64,000 bases of DNA from Bugula neritina. Its lineage: Eukaryota > Bryozoa > Gymnolaemata > Cheilostomatida > Bugulidae. Position numbers and translations under genes: made by a program. Shown here one piece after another: positions 13,301 through 25,530 of this stretch (positions are counted from its first letter, which is position 1; each line of letters opens with the position of its first letter). The stretch covers positions 10,983,722-11,047,721 of the forward strand of contig OZ037766.1 in the NCBI GenBank assembly GCA_964035545.1, written 5' to 3'. The notes beneath the pieces are model-generated. The model was not told the DNA's origin, did not search any database, and was given only the letters and a program-made list of their open reading frames with translations.

Positions 13301-16300
13301 GCTTTCTGCAGCCACCCTTGGTAACCAATAAAGTGTAGCACTTTATAATATTTTTTTTGGTGTGCTATTGTATATGCATGTGCTATACCACTATGCTTTG
13401 TAAGCTAAAGTCTGATATTATTGGTTTTTGGGTGAAAGAAAATGGCAGCTCAGACTCGATGCTTATTTTGCAAAATACAAACTCATATATGGATAATATT
13501 CTGTTGGTAACAATGTTGTATGCAGTCAGTGTTGAAATATAATGCCTTCATTACAGTTTTAGTGGGATCAGCGTTTTCTCTGTAACTATCATGTTGCATC
13601 ACACAACATGAAAAAATGTTCATCAAATCCAATGTTTAATCATCATTTATTCTAGCATATACCAGAGAACCTTTGTATTTTACCCAACTGACTAAAACAT
13701 GTATTGAAAACTCATTAGTAAAACTGTTGATGTTATTGCAGTAGCTTCACAGCTAAGTGTAGGCACTTCATCCAGCAATGGTTTGAGGCTGATTACTTCA
13801 CAGTTAAAAGAATCTAGAGTCTAGATTCTAGACTATATTGTCCCACGGCTGATGTCATTACATTTGTAAGATAATCATGCTGTTTCGCTAAGTAAATCGT
13901 ATACAAGAAAGGGTTATCAACATGGTATTATAGGTGATGATACCAACTGGCAATATAGACCCACATGCAAGGCATTACATGTTAATACTAATTTTTATAC
14001 AAAATGTCTACATTATCTGTGCAATTAAACTCTTGCAGATTAATATGTGATTGATTAAAAAAGCTACTGCTATATAAATTTAAAATAAAACAGTAGTGAG
14101 TACACAAGCAAATAATTTATGGCTAGCGTAGGTTCATGCATTTGTAATATGCATGTGAAGCAATTTTTTAAATTATCACATTAAAGTAAACTGAAGCGCA
14201 AAATAATCAGACTATGAGAATGTATTCAGTAATATGCATTGATTTAAAACTAAATCATGAAATGATTATCATTTTTGCAACCTCTGTACTTGGTAGACAA
14301 GATAGAGAGGGGTGATGTGACTGCTGTAATTGTGTTACTGCTCTACATACTAACAGACTAGGCTAGTGTATTCAAGTGCCTTACATAAGATATTTTAATA
14401 AAACTGGTGAGTTTAGTGTGGCCACTGCCATTGCAGCTAGGTGACTGTGCTAGTGTGCTATGCTCTCACTACTGCTTTGCAATAAAACCAAGTAACAGCA
14501 CTGGTTGATTTGATGTTCTAAGGTCTAAGTAATGTCTACCTTTGATGAAATCACCTAAGTTAGAACAGCCTGCATATAGTTGATGAAAAACTAAGTTAGA
14601 AAACTGGCATAGCAATAATTATAAGCCAAAACAGATTTCGCAATACTAATAATTTCCCCATACACTGAAGTGTTGTAGATGACTACAGCGTGATCAGATT
14701 ATAAAACTCAACCAAAAAAGGGGTGTGTACCAACTCTAAAATATCACCACTATAACTTATATAAAACTCTACATTTTCAAATGCAAATGAATTATTAGGC
14801 CAATCAGATACAATCATTAGCTGGTCATGTAGAGTCCAGCCAATCAGAATTGTATAAAGTTGCAGCCAGCCAGCGTGCTACTCATCTGCCAAAAACAACC
14901 AGCCCATTTACCACTATGTCGATGAAAATGTCATTAAATGTGTTTTGCCAAAACAGCTGGGGTTGTGGTCAAACTGCTCCAGGGTAATTTTTCAGGAATA
15001 CATTCTTTAAATGCATTTTTTAAGCACTTAATTTAAACATTTTGAAAAATGAACTCATGATTCATAAATTTAAGATATGAAATAAAACAATGCATGTAAT
15101 AAAAGTTGCACAGCTATTTCCTAGAAGTATGCATTTTGCATTTGAACTTGCAGAAGTTTATATAAGTTATAGTGGTGAGTATCTAGAATTGGTTCAAGGT
15201 ACTAAATGTACCAATCTTACATGGTCTATTGGTTGAACTTATCGCTCTCAAATGTGCAAATTATATTGATTATTGCATTTTCTTTGCAGCTGAGGACAAT
15301 TTCTATGGTTCGCAAATATTTGATTCAGCTAATGATCAACCATTAATGAAGTCTGGCTACCCATCTTATGGTCAGCCATATTCACACGACATATCTGCCC
15401 TTACTAATGCTCATCGCAATCAAATAGACAGGCCTTTAGTAGATTATGCAAATCAAGATCAACAGAGAAGAGGTAATGAAACATACAGGAAACAAAATGA
15501 CGACTCTAGTGGCTACAGATCCATGCCTAGTCCAAGAAAATATCCAGAATCGCCCGTACAGGTTAAAATGGGAGATAACTCTATGTCAAGGAAACTTAAT
15601 CAAGGAACATTTGATCAAAATGATGTTTACCATCAAAAGACTGGAAGATACTCACCATTGCAGCCCGAATCATATTCTCCTACTAAAGACAACAGAACTA
15701 ATGCAGCTAGTAAATCTCCTGACAAACCGTATGAGGAGACTCAAACGTTCGTGAAGGACAGACAGACAGACAGATATGGTGATTTAGATTTAGAGTCTTC
15801 TGATTTGAGACAACAAGGCTATGATGCTGCTGCAAGAGTAAACCAAGCAGAAGGTGAAGGAGAAGCTAACTCTTTGACATTTGAGAAGTACGGGGTTGAT
15901 AAGTCAAGCAATGAGCGAGATATGCTCTCGGCTACTCCAAATGCTTCTTTAGCTGCTAGAAATCCCAAAGAAGAAAACGTTGATGAGCAAAACCAATATG
16001 TTCTTAAAAAGAGGTAAAAATTTAAATCAAAGATTATTATTTTTGTTTAATTTTGAGATACGGTAAAGATATGTAGAATTTCTCGTAATTGTTTGGGTTA
16101 ATAAGTTTTAGTTTAATGTTTAAATATAAAAATGTTCTCTTTATTTTAATATCACTTGATCAAATTTCCTAATTCTCAACCCAGTACCAAGGAAATAAGT
16201 GCAGTATTGGAGAAATTAAGACAAGCCTGTGTTCTAGGTTAGAAATGTAGGAAAAGAAATTATGTTTTCATGTGAATTCTAACCTACATCCCAAGCCAAA

Positions 16301-19300
16301 ATTTTTGAGAAAATTGAAGAACTTAGGCTATAAAACTTTTCTCTTCACTGCACCTAATTGGCACCAAAAAGCTGCCAGTTTTTACCACCTTAATGTTTAA
16401 GCATTAATGTGTTTGTGATTATAGCATAGTAAAAATTTATTTTCAACTCAACACAGATTTTAACTTTATAATATTCGCTTAACTGTTATAAAAGATTACA
16501 TATGCACCCATATTGAGAATAATATAAATGTATCTATGAAATAGCTTTAATCTATATACCTTGTTTAACTTTAATGCCTTCTTTAAATATTTACAAGTTA
16601 TATTTAGATGATACTAGCCACTATTGCTAGTGCCATAACATTGCATAGAGCAGGGTAATATTTGCGTTGCTATGAGCCAATTCTATATGCAATTATACTT
16701 GAGTATTGAAAATTAAACATCTCCATCTCACTATATCATTCTGTCACATCTTCCAGTATTTGCATATGAAAAGTTAGGTGTCTTGACAGCTTGATACTCT
16801 GTATTGACATTTTAATTATATTACTTACCTTATATTATCTTCTGCTTAGTAACCACTTCCTGTAAACAAAATACTGTTGAAAAATTAACAACATTCTTAC
16901 AGTCATTAATTTTATTTGCTTCTTTTTTCCAATGTAAAAATATCAATAAAATAAAAATGTATCTAATTTGAACATTATTGTTAAATTGCTTTTAAAATCA
17001 TTTAATTTTATGCTGCAGCAAAAGTTCTGATGGGAACCATGGAGATGAGGAGCTTCAAAGTATTTCTAATGAAGGAAGAATAAGTGAAGAAAGTAAGATG
17101 TTATATTAATGCTCTTCCAGACTGCTTCATATTGTTAACTGTTAATACATTTTTATTCATTGTAGATTATAGCTGTAGATTGCAACTGCAACATGTTTTG
17201 CTAAAATAGATTTTAAAGCCATGGAGTGTGTGAACTGGAAATTAAAGTTTCTTCCCATTAATAGCTATGATGTTTTATTTATTGACAAAATAATGAGTGG
17301 ATCTTTTTACTCGTTGGCACTTTGCAAATAAATTCTTTTTAAAATAACATTGCTCGCTAAGATATTAAATAAAAAATAATACTTTTTGCTTAAGTAATGT
17401 TATTGCGAAAAATGTCTTATATCATTTTTTTCCATTATTAGCTCCACACATCCAATCGCCCTATTAATTTAATTAAGACTTGAGACTTGTTAATTGTCAA
17501 TTTTTGTATGTGCCTCGGTAAACCATCGTTTTTCCAAACTTGTGTACTTCATTTGGTTACGCAGCTTAGGAATCATATAGTTACATATAAACAAACACAT
17601 TTTCTTACAATACTTTCCACAAGAACAAGTTAGCGAGTGTTGCACAAAAATATTTGACTGTTTCTATTGAATATACAAACTTTTGCTAGCAAGAAAATTT
17701 ACATGTTAAAAATATTTTGCTCTAAATTTGACTCTCATCATTGTTTTTTTGGTGGATGCATGTCAATAGTCACACTTTTCACAAAAATATATACTAATGT
17801 AGATAAGTTTTTGCAATCATTACCCAATTTCACCTAGTCCAAGCTACATTTCGAATGAAGAGTAATTATGGCCTACGCAGCAGATGCTTTGGTTTTGAGA
17901 GATCAATTTGTTTCTTTAGAGGAACGATTGCTGAGAGAGCTGAGAATTGCCAAAGATGAAAGGTTGGCCTCTGAAAAGAAAAGAGAAGATTTAGTGAAAA
18001 AAGCTAGAGCAATGCAAGCAAAAACAAACAACAGGCGTAATCAAGGTAGCGGTTTTTATTGCTTTTGTAGGTAATGTTCTGTGATTCACAACAATTTAGT
18101 TTACTGTGCCAAATTCTCATTTATATACAAATTATAAAAAGTAAAATATTTTGTCAAAAAAGCCAAAGTAATTTGATTATCAGGAAACATTATTGTATCC
18201 AATAGTTATCAGCTTTTCTGCAACTAGGCCACAAATAGGAACAGGCTGAATTTAAGTTTTCATGTCTAATTTTTTTTGCAAAAATTAAAAATTATTTTGC
18301 ACTCATAAATATGATTGAAGGGTTTAATACACTATACGTATTTATCTAACTCTTTCTTAACACATTATATTGATGAGTCTTGAATACAAACTTAAGTATT
18401 TCACAAATTGGCGTAAGAATTTTGTTGCATCACATTTTGTATACATGTATATGGAAGCCAAAACTTTATATGTGATACTAACTGCTCTTTTTTGCCAGAA
18501 TTTCAGATTTACAATAGATATACTATTTGAAAATCATTTTCTATGTATATTCATATCCTGATAGTACTGTATTACATGTTCAAATATATTTTTAACTGCA
18601 ACGCTTATTTTTCTTTCACTAAACTAAACAGAAGTCTTTTGCAACATATTATTGCTAAATTGCTTTAAAGTATCTATATGATTTCATATTGTGTTACAGT
18701 AGCAATGGTAAGATTCTATATTTAGCATATTTATAAATAGTTTTTATCTGTTATCATTCCTCTTAATTATATTTGAATACATCTACACTGAATAATAGAC
18801 GTGTGAGGGGTGAATCTAACAGTATTAATAAAACAGTATTCATAGAAGAGATTCAATGAGAAACATAGCCTTTGTTTGACCTCAATGAAATTTACAGCTT
18901 CATTCATTAAATTATGATGACACTTATACTGAGAACTGGTTCACCCTTAATTTAAATATACATTGATCTGTGCTATAAATTTCTAGAACGGATGGAACCT
19001 ATGATTTCAATGTTCTCTATACCAGTTGAAAAAACATATTGCTATTTACAAAATATTCTTTAATTTACTGCTTTGTTAGATGATCATTTTATGCTGCACA
19101 TACTTCTGTACTGTTTTACTATTTTTCCTATGTTTTTCTTAATTTGGCATTTTAGCAAAATGTGCAATCTTTTTCTGTATTTGCTGAACTTGAACTTTCG
19201 AAAGCTCATATGACATATCTTTATTTAAAGCACACGTAGTCCACATCTGTGCATAGTGTACATCTTTAATTCACACCAGTATTATATACTATTTCATATA

Positions 19301-20560
19301 GCTCGTGAAGTTTGGAAAAAGAAATATTATGAAGCGAAAAAAAGTACTCCGGGTTTGGAGATTGACTGCCAGAAAGTCCGAGCTGAGTTGGATGGTATTC
19401 ACAAGAAGTATTTAGCTGCCCTTGAAAACCAAAGAAAAGATGAGAAACAAAAGGTTTATTTTTAAAAAATTAAAAATATAAATCTTATACTGTCACATAA
19501 ATTCATTTTCACTTTTTCAAGTTGTATCCAGTAGAACATTTATAACTGTGGTATATTCATTTTGAAAACTTATAACACCAGTTATATAAGGCCTAAATGG
19601 AGCAGCTATGGTCTAGTGGTTAGAGAAGACAATTTTTCAAGGCCACTGGTGATGACAGGAACGGCATTAGGTCATAATATTTTATAGCTATGTATACATA
19701 TATATATTTTTACAGCAATGCCACTTTATGAGGTTGTTTGCTTGAGCTATATCCTAATATTTTTCCATGTATGGTGTACAATTATAAATTATGAATGTGT
19801 TTTATGTAAATGTGTATGTGTACTGTATAGTATACAAATTTGTTAATAGATGCAATGAATAATAATATATTGTGTTCTTGTTTATCCAGGATAATCATCA
19901 ACTGGAGGCGGCGAGGCTACAGTATGATGTAGATGAGCTGCAGAGGAAAGCTGATGCGGCCAAGATGAAGCTAACAGCTGAAATGAAAGTAATTTATACA
20001 ATTTAATGTAATTGGCAATTGGAATGTGTTCCAACTGATATAAATAAAATAAACATGTATATTCTGGTCTAAGCAATGTATCTCACCAGGCTGTCTAAGC
20101 ATTATAGTTATAAAGAAGCAAACTAATAAACTTTTTTGTTTACAAGAATAAATAAATAAATTGATTTATAATATTAGTATATTATTTTTTATTGATTACA
20201 TGTAGCTACAGCTTGTGAAGTAGATGGTGTGTGCACAAATATTAATTTTTACAAGTTGTTGTGTTATCTTGAATGTATGGCTGTTAAACAGTTACACCTG
20301 CAATTATATTCAATTATGACAGAAAATACAGAAATAGGGTAGTATTTACTCTACTATTCTCACCTATCTATGCTTTGTTCTGTTCGGGTAGTGGAGTATT
20401 TATTCTGCTATGCTTGACTTATTTATAGTTGAGAAACCAAGCAGAGACTGAGCTAAGAGCTTTAAGAGCAGAACTGACGCAGAAAAAGATGAATATGAAC
20501 CTTAGCAGAGCCCAGAAGATGAATGAGATAAACAACTCTGCTCTGGCTTCCAATATCTGA
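7327..20560 (+). CDS. SPATA1: Spermatogenesis-associated protein 1 homologue (11 exons)
   Basis: Exons: 7327-7371, 8900-9006, 9790-9907, 10413-10466, 10804-11023, 15290-16013, 17019-17092, 17863-18045, 19302-19453, 19890-19988, 20429-20560; 1908 bases, 635 residues. The N-terminal globular part (SRPPRPSSEQVRDLHVYVIP, then GFLRVSPHVYLHELR and AYAPELYIL) and the C-terminal coiled coil (VWKKKYYEAKK ... ELRALRAELTQKK) follow vertebrate SPATA1 in order. The human protein is about 460 residues; the excess here is a polar, disordered-looking exon 6. SPATA1 is testis-enriched and, from family knowledge, linked to IFT20 and acrosome/flagellum formation. An in-frame ATG at 7312 is an alternative start; 7327 fits homologues better. 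Exon 8's acceptor (17862/17863) is weak and was chosen because it alone keeps phase. Intron 5 hosts a 3.6-kb transposon. A likely poly(A) signal AATAAA is at 21109-21114. Confidence 0.9.
8030..8108 (-). repeat. tRNA-derived SINE head or tRNA pseudogene
   Basis: On the minus strand the segment starts with a tRNA-like 5' part with an A-box (GTGGTGTAATGGTTAGCAC), then a TTGC-containing anticodon region and a B-box-like GAGTTCAATTCC. The acceptor stem does not pair (GTCCCCG against the 3' side) and the T-arm is poorly paired, so it is not a functional tRNA. It sits in SPATA1 intron 1. Confidence 0.5.
8440..8530 (-). repeat. LINE/SINE 3' tail with (AATC)n end
   Basis: Read on the minus strand, a short stretch ends in AATAAATCAATCAATCAATG. 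The same kind of tail closes the LINE fragment at 40.34 kb. This looks like the 3' terminus of a CR1/RTE-like retroposon; the body upstream is not recognisable. Confidence 0.35.
9424..9512. repeat. Two adjacent perfect hairpins in SPATA1 intron 2
   Basis: 9424-9440 pairs perfectly with 9455-9471 (17 bp, 14-base loop), and 9470-9487 pairs perfectly with 9495-9512 (18 bp, 7-base loop). The two stems abut. No coding or known element explains them. Confidence 0.6.
11648..15228. mobile_element. Long inverted-repeat DNA transposon, copy 1 (in SPATA1 intron 5)
   Basis: The termini are inverted copies of each other: AATAGACCATGTAAGATTGG at the left and its complement ending in CATGGTCTATT at 15228. 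The outer arms (11648 to about 12240, and about 14620 to 15228) look nearly identical. The inner arms (to about 12450, and from about 14400) are clearly homologous but diverged. Each outer arm also contains an internal inverted match: the TATAACTTATATAAA block near 11710 recurs inverted near 12115-12135, so each arm looks like a smaller palindromic element. The core holds a decayed transposase C-terminus at 13104-13335. Copies 2 and 3 lie at 59.3-63.05 kb and 37.2-38.65 kb. Confidence 0.8.
13104..13335 (+). pseudogene. Decayed transposase C-terminus (DDE_Tnp_4-like)
   Basis: With stops and frame breaks, the plus strand reads as MPPGKKG, then LIAILRIQVKRAIN, then ...CFLQPPLV. This matches the end of a PIF/Harbinger-related DDE_Tnp_4 transposase (typical pattern: basic stretch, ..RIHVERAI.RIK.F.., ..LCNLQPPLV). 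The equivalent segment in copy 2 (61,845-62,030) is better preserved. The catalytic core is missing. Confidence 0.55.
19598..19690 (+). repeat. Degenerate tRNA-derived SINE head
   Basis: The sequence GGTCTAGTGGTTAGAG is a tRNA A-box-like motif, preceded by GAGCAGCTAT as in the better preserved SINE at 34.95 kb. The remainder has decayed. It lies in SPATA1 intron 9. Confidence 0.4.
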
Positions 20561-21547
20561 CACTAGTGCAACTTCACAATAATTATGAACATCATATCTA
20601 TTCCTATCTGCTAGTATCTTGCTATAGTTCAGTTATGTAATGCTCGTTCTTATATCATGAGTGTTAAAACTTGATTATTCATTGTTGCTGAAAGGGATTC
20701 GTTTTGTACATAAAGTTGGAAGGTTGCAACGTTGCAATCTTTGCATGTTGCTGCACTACTTTAATGATGGTTTTATTATTATATTTCACACAGTTTAAAA
20801 GTGCAGCTTCTTAATTACTTTATTCATACTGCTAATCTGTGATAGAATTAAAAAATTATAACAATTGATTAATCTAATCTATAGACAAATGTCTTAATTG
20901 CTGCCACGTTGTGCTTTCTCTGTTTCTTCGCTGTCAAGCATCATTACAAAAATAATTTATTTCTATTTTTGTAGCTTGTCTTGATTTGTAAGTCTTCCAG
21001 CTCCACGCTATGTTGCTTATTTTTAAATTTGAGAGCTGCATATCATTTCTATAATTTATTTAAATTTTGTGTGCCTGACTTATGTCATGTTACTTTAATA
21101 GGAATGACAATAAAAGCATTGTATTATTATGAAATATAACTGATGAATATAAACTAGAAATATTAAATTTTAACTAACCTAGAATGTCAGGTAACAGCGA
21201 TATAATGTTGTAATTACAATAAACAATCATGAGCTTGGTGTTGAACTGTAGTATTGCATAAATTATATTTCTATATGTTATAATTGTATTTGTCATAGGA
21301 AATGTACCGTTTTTGTATTACTGCATATAAAAGACACAAGCTATTTTAACATACAAACTTTCTGGATTTCTGCGTGCAGAATATAGGAAATAAATAACCT
21401 GTAAACTATAATGTACCTATGTAATGCAAATGAGTGTTACAAAAAACCTCAAATTACTAAAACTCAGTAGTTAATTCTGTGTTGGCCTACATCTCACATG
21501 CAACACAACTACTCTATAGTATTGGCCTACTGTCATTTAGGAGATAT
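20561..21547. other. SPATA1 3' untranslated/intergenic stretch
   Basis: No exon-like frame was seen. The likely SPATA1 3' UTR runs to an AATAAA at 21109-21114; beyond that I see only AT-rich unique sequence up to the solo LTR. Confidence 0.4.
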
Positions 21548-21988
21548 TGTAGTGAATTTTAGCGTATAATAATTTAGATTTGCCTTTCCAATTTTTCATT
21601 TATTATAATAATTTTTGTGCAATCATGTAAGCCGATCTTGGATGAGAATGGAAATAGTGAGAATGTCGGGATCTCTGACTGGGTTTAGGGCATTCGATTG
21701 TCGGATCTGATCGGACTCAATCGAATTCGATCGGGCATGTCGATGATTCCGACATCTTCACTGGAACCTCGATTTTCAGACGTGATCGGCAGAAATTTTT
21801 CGAAGGAACTTTTTCCCCAGTATATAAGGGGGCGAGCTCGCAGAGTAGATCAGTTTACCACTGAAACTCGCCAGATCAAGACACACACACACAGATACTC
21901 ATATACCTTATAATAAAGATTATCTTGTTTCTTATATTCTGGAGTTATGCTCCCTACTTAATTGCATTCTACCCACAGAACTACTACA
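21548..21988 (+). mobile_element. Solo LTR of an LTR retrotransposon
   Basis: A 441-base unit begins TGTAGTG and ends CTACTACA, flanked on both sides by ATAT (21544-21547 and 21989-21992), consistent with a 4-5 bp target duplication. It is notably richer in CG and GATC words than its surroundings. It carries an LTR-type promoter (TATATAAG at 21821-21828 followed by GGGGGCGAGC) and a poly(A) signal AATAAA at 21912-21917. No internal gag/pol sequence is present, so recombination between LTRs is the likely history. Confidence 0.65.
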
Positions 21989-22265
21989 ATATATTTATGT
22001 TGAATTTTAATGAGTTTATTACACTGGCATGCTAATAACACACTGTTGTGTTGTCGGATGATCATACATCTTTTTAAAGAACATAGGAAGTTCTGTATAA
22101 ATCTAACAGCCTTTAATTTCAAGAGTATTTGTCATTAGCATTTTCCAAAATCATTGTGAAAGAAACTTAGTTTCTATTTTTTTTGTGCAAGTCAAGACAG
22201 ATGTTAGCAAGTGAATTCTGTACAACAGGCTTTTATAAGTGTATCACATGGCATATCATATTTCA

Positions 22266-22267
<2 letters not shown>

Positions 22268-22356
<89 letters not shown>
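22268..22356. repeat. (TA)n microsatellite
   Basis: About 80 bases of uninterrupted TA dinucleotides, then a GTATATATA edge. The IYIYIY open frame across it is an artefact of the repeat. Confidence 0.97.
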
Positions 22357-24031
22357 ATTATAAATACTATAGTATACTATAAAAAACCCAAGGTGCTATA
22401 CTAGTGCTAAGCTAATCCAGTTTGAGTATATATATCAGGCTGAGTTTTTCTGAACTTTCATTAATTCTTAACAATTATTTTGTGACAGTGTATCCAATAC
22501 ATTTTAGTTTCTGTTGCCACAAAAATTTCTTTGAAAATAATAGGAAACTGCAAATATGAGGCTGGTGAATCTCATGCAGGGAGAGACTAAGAGCCACTTA
22601 TTTAGTGTGAAAATATAAGGTTATACTATTAACAGTCCACATGAGATTCTCCAATCACCAAGATTTGAAGGCTGTCAGTTGTGCCAGCTCATTTCAAACC
22701 ATTCTTAAAGTTAGTGGTGAACTTCAAGCTTTTAAAGTGACACAAAAGCAGCTTTGCCCATATGCATGCCTTTTCTATAAACACCCCATTCACCAGCCTA
22801 GCCAAGTTAGTTATTCATATTTATCAGTGCTTCTGGGATACATGCTATGTAATGTCATAATGTCATCTTTAAAAAACTTTCTCTGGAAGTCTGAAGAAGG
22901 GTACTAGTCATGTGGAAGAAAAACATTTAAACCACACACATTTATTTAGCTTCAGCATAAAATGTTTTAACTATTGGATGCTTCTAGTTTACCTTCCTGT
23001 TTTTTAACTATTGTCAGATCATAGAATACATAATGTTTTGTGTTTTTGCAGAGTAGATACTGTACCATGACGTTATATATTTACAGTGAATAATATGCTG
23101 GTAATGGTTATAGTAGAGTTAACAATTTGAGTAGGCTATCCGTGGTAAATAATTTACCAAATAAGTGTAATCTAATAAAGAGGTAGTAAATTATAATATA
23201 ATTCTCAGGAAGTTCTTGGAAAGTGTGCATTAAATAAAAAGTAAATAATTATAGATGTATGAGGTCTTCTTTCCTTTTTTATGTTCAACTCTTACTTCTG
23301 TATTTCACGAGTTATACCTTTAAGAGATTCCACCAGTTCACTGAAATATGGCTTCGCCGGTGCTGATGTTTGCCTGTCTCCTTGAGACTTTCAATAAGAT
23401 GACTGCTGTGACAGGTTGACGTAATTATAAATTATAATATCTGCTCCATCATGGTATGTAGACTACACTGTATCTACAAAATCCAAAAAAGAATATGGAA
23501 TACATATTCTGAAAGTAATAGACTGTTACAATTGAGGACAGTTGGAATTGAAATATGCAAATTTAAATAAACTAAGCATCATGGTCTTATATGAAACTTG
23601 CTCTAAACAAGAAACGCATATGACTTCTAGCTCTTTGAATAATGCAAATATGGTATGCTTAGTAATATGGTATTATACAAGTGATTGTAGTATAGGGATA
23701 ATTCTACGTACATACCTTGTTCATGTGTTGGGATTTGTAATTTTTACCTCTAGTTCTTACATGAACATCAATTGGTGAACAAACGTGAATAAAATTGGGA
23801 TGTATATATGTATTCTGTCATACTAACATATGGATGATATTTATATGCTTGATGAATTATACAGATTTGGTATAACCTGGTGTTTGCCTCACTTATAAAA
23901 CTCAATATTTACAAAAGTCAACACATGAACAACAACTAATACATATTACTATATATGTTATATAATTTTAGACTATGGGTTGTGGTACAATTAATGCTGG
24001 TATAGCTTATGAACCTTAAAGATCCTTATAC

Positions 24032-24203
24032 GATCAAAGCCAAGAAGTCCTTATCAACGACTCCTTTCCTATTACATTATTTAGTCTAAAGCTGCGCCAA
24101 CCAGCAAATTGCTTAGTTGATCAAAGCCAACAAGTTCATGTCAACAACTCCTTAACTTTCTTCAAAACTGAAAGCTGCGGCTCAACTAGCAACTTGCTTG
24201 GTT
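24032..24203 (+). repeat. Tandem direct repeat, two ~86-base units
   Basis: Units start with GATCAAAGCCAA at 24032 and 24119 and end with TTGCTTAGTT / TTGCTTGGTT; a third GATCAA starts at 24204. The units are visibly diverged from each other. Confidence 0.6.
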
Positions 24204-25179
24204 GATCAATCGATTTAGAGTTATCGCTGATACCCTGAGAACCCAAAACTTCATCAAGAGGCAGCAACAGTAGTTAGCGATTGGTCAATAGTTGGAAGGT
24301 TGGCGATGTTCGATGATTGGAAGAGTTATAGTGTCGCACAACTTATATTATTTTAAATGTATACAAAATTCATAGTTTCATTCTTTTAGAGAGGGAGGTC
24401 CTAAATTTGTCTCACGAAATTTATAACTATCACATCACATACACCATCACATAATATGCATAGAGCCACACATATTGTTTATACATGAATAATATTGCCA
24501 AGCCAAACTAAACATAAACATTTGTCGAGCGGAGATAACTCCTATCTTCATTCTGCAAGCTGAATTACACACACAAAATTATAAAAGCAAAATTATAAGT
24601 AATATCCAAATTTTTAATCAACTCACTTGATAAATTCCTTACCAATTATTTATCAATTAAAAATTTATTCTAATAAATGCATGAACTAATATTATTAAAT
24701 TTATTTTATTTTATTTTCGTTCGACACTATGAGCAGAGCTCATCTATAATTTTCAATATTACAGATGTTTGAAATATAGAGTTGCCTAATCAAATGATTT
24801 AAAGTTGATAGAAAGATAACTCTTTTACATTGAACACATAGGGGTGTACATTCACTGAACCTTTTCCAGCTAGCCTGCGCGTGTTTTGCATATCTGAAAG
24901 AATGCTAATTCGATATAAATACTTCAGTATAAGTTCGAATAAAAGTAATAGATCTGTAGGTTCTTGTGCTACGGCAATTTCCCCATATTAGTAATTTTTA
25001 GTTTCGGTTTGATCAAACGTAAATAAATTACAAGCTGAAGCAGTATACGCTATACAGTATACACGTTTAAACTAAAATTACACTTTTCTATTTTCGCACT
25101 CACTATTACCATGAATTTGATGATGTTCATATCTTAAAATATGAATTAAATTGTATTTTATTGTTTAACCTAATTTTAA

Positions 25180-25530
25180 AACTTAGAGTTAAAGTAAGAG
25201 GAAGACCTAAAGTTAGACATAGACTAGGTTTTACTTTAACTTTTAGTTAAACTAAAAGTAAAACTTTAACTTTAAGTTAAAGTAACTGTAAGACTAAAAC
25301 TAAAAGTTAGTTAAACTTAATCATAATGATGATCGCAATAATAATAAGTTAATCATAAAATTAAAGTTATATTTCTAATGCGAAACTAAAAGTAAATTTA
25401 AATTGGCACTACCATCAGTACCATGATGATGATGCATGGCAACGCCGTGCATGTAATTGTAATACTAAAACTTAAGTCTTAAAGTTAAACTGTAAAACTA
25501 AAAGTAAAACTAAATCAAAATGGGTAAATC
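25180..25530. repeat. Low-complexity island of AAAGTTAAAC/TTTAGT words
   Basis: Dense intermixed words such as ACTTTAACTTTAAGTTAAAG, TAAAACTAAAAG and AAGACTAAAAC, strongly self-complementary. Not a clean tandem repeat. Confidence 0.5.

Noticed and set aside
22183-22404. IYIYIY frame
   Set aside because: Translation of the TA microsatellite.
22641-22907. 88-codon frame
   Set aside because: Begins with ATG but has no splice sites, homology or neighbour that supports it; could be decayed mobile-element sequence.
23349-23418. Possible first exon MASPVLMFACLLETFNKM...
   Set aside because: No downstream exon joins it in phase and the donor is weak; left as an unassigned short frame.
24032-24210. 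CRISPR-like direct repeats
   Set aside because: Only two to three diverged ~86-base units without spacers, in a eukaryotic context.
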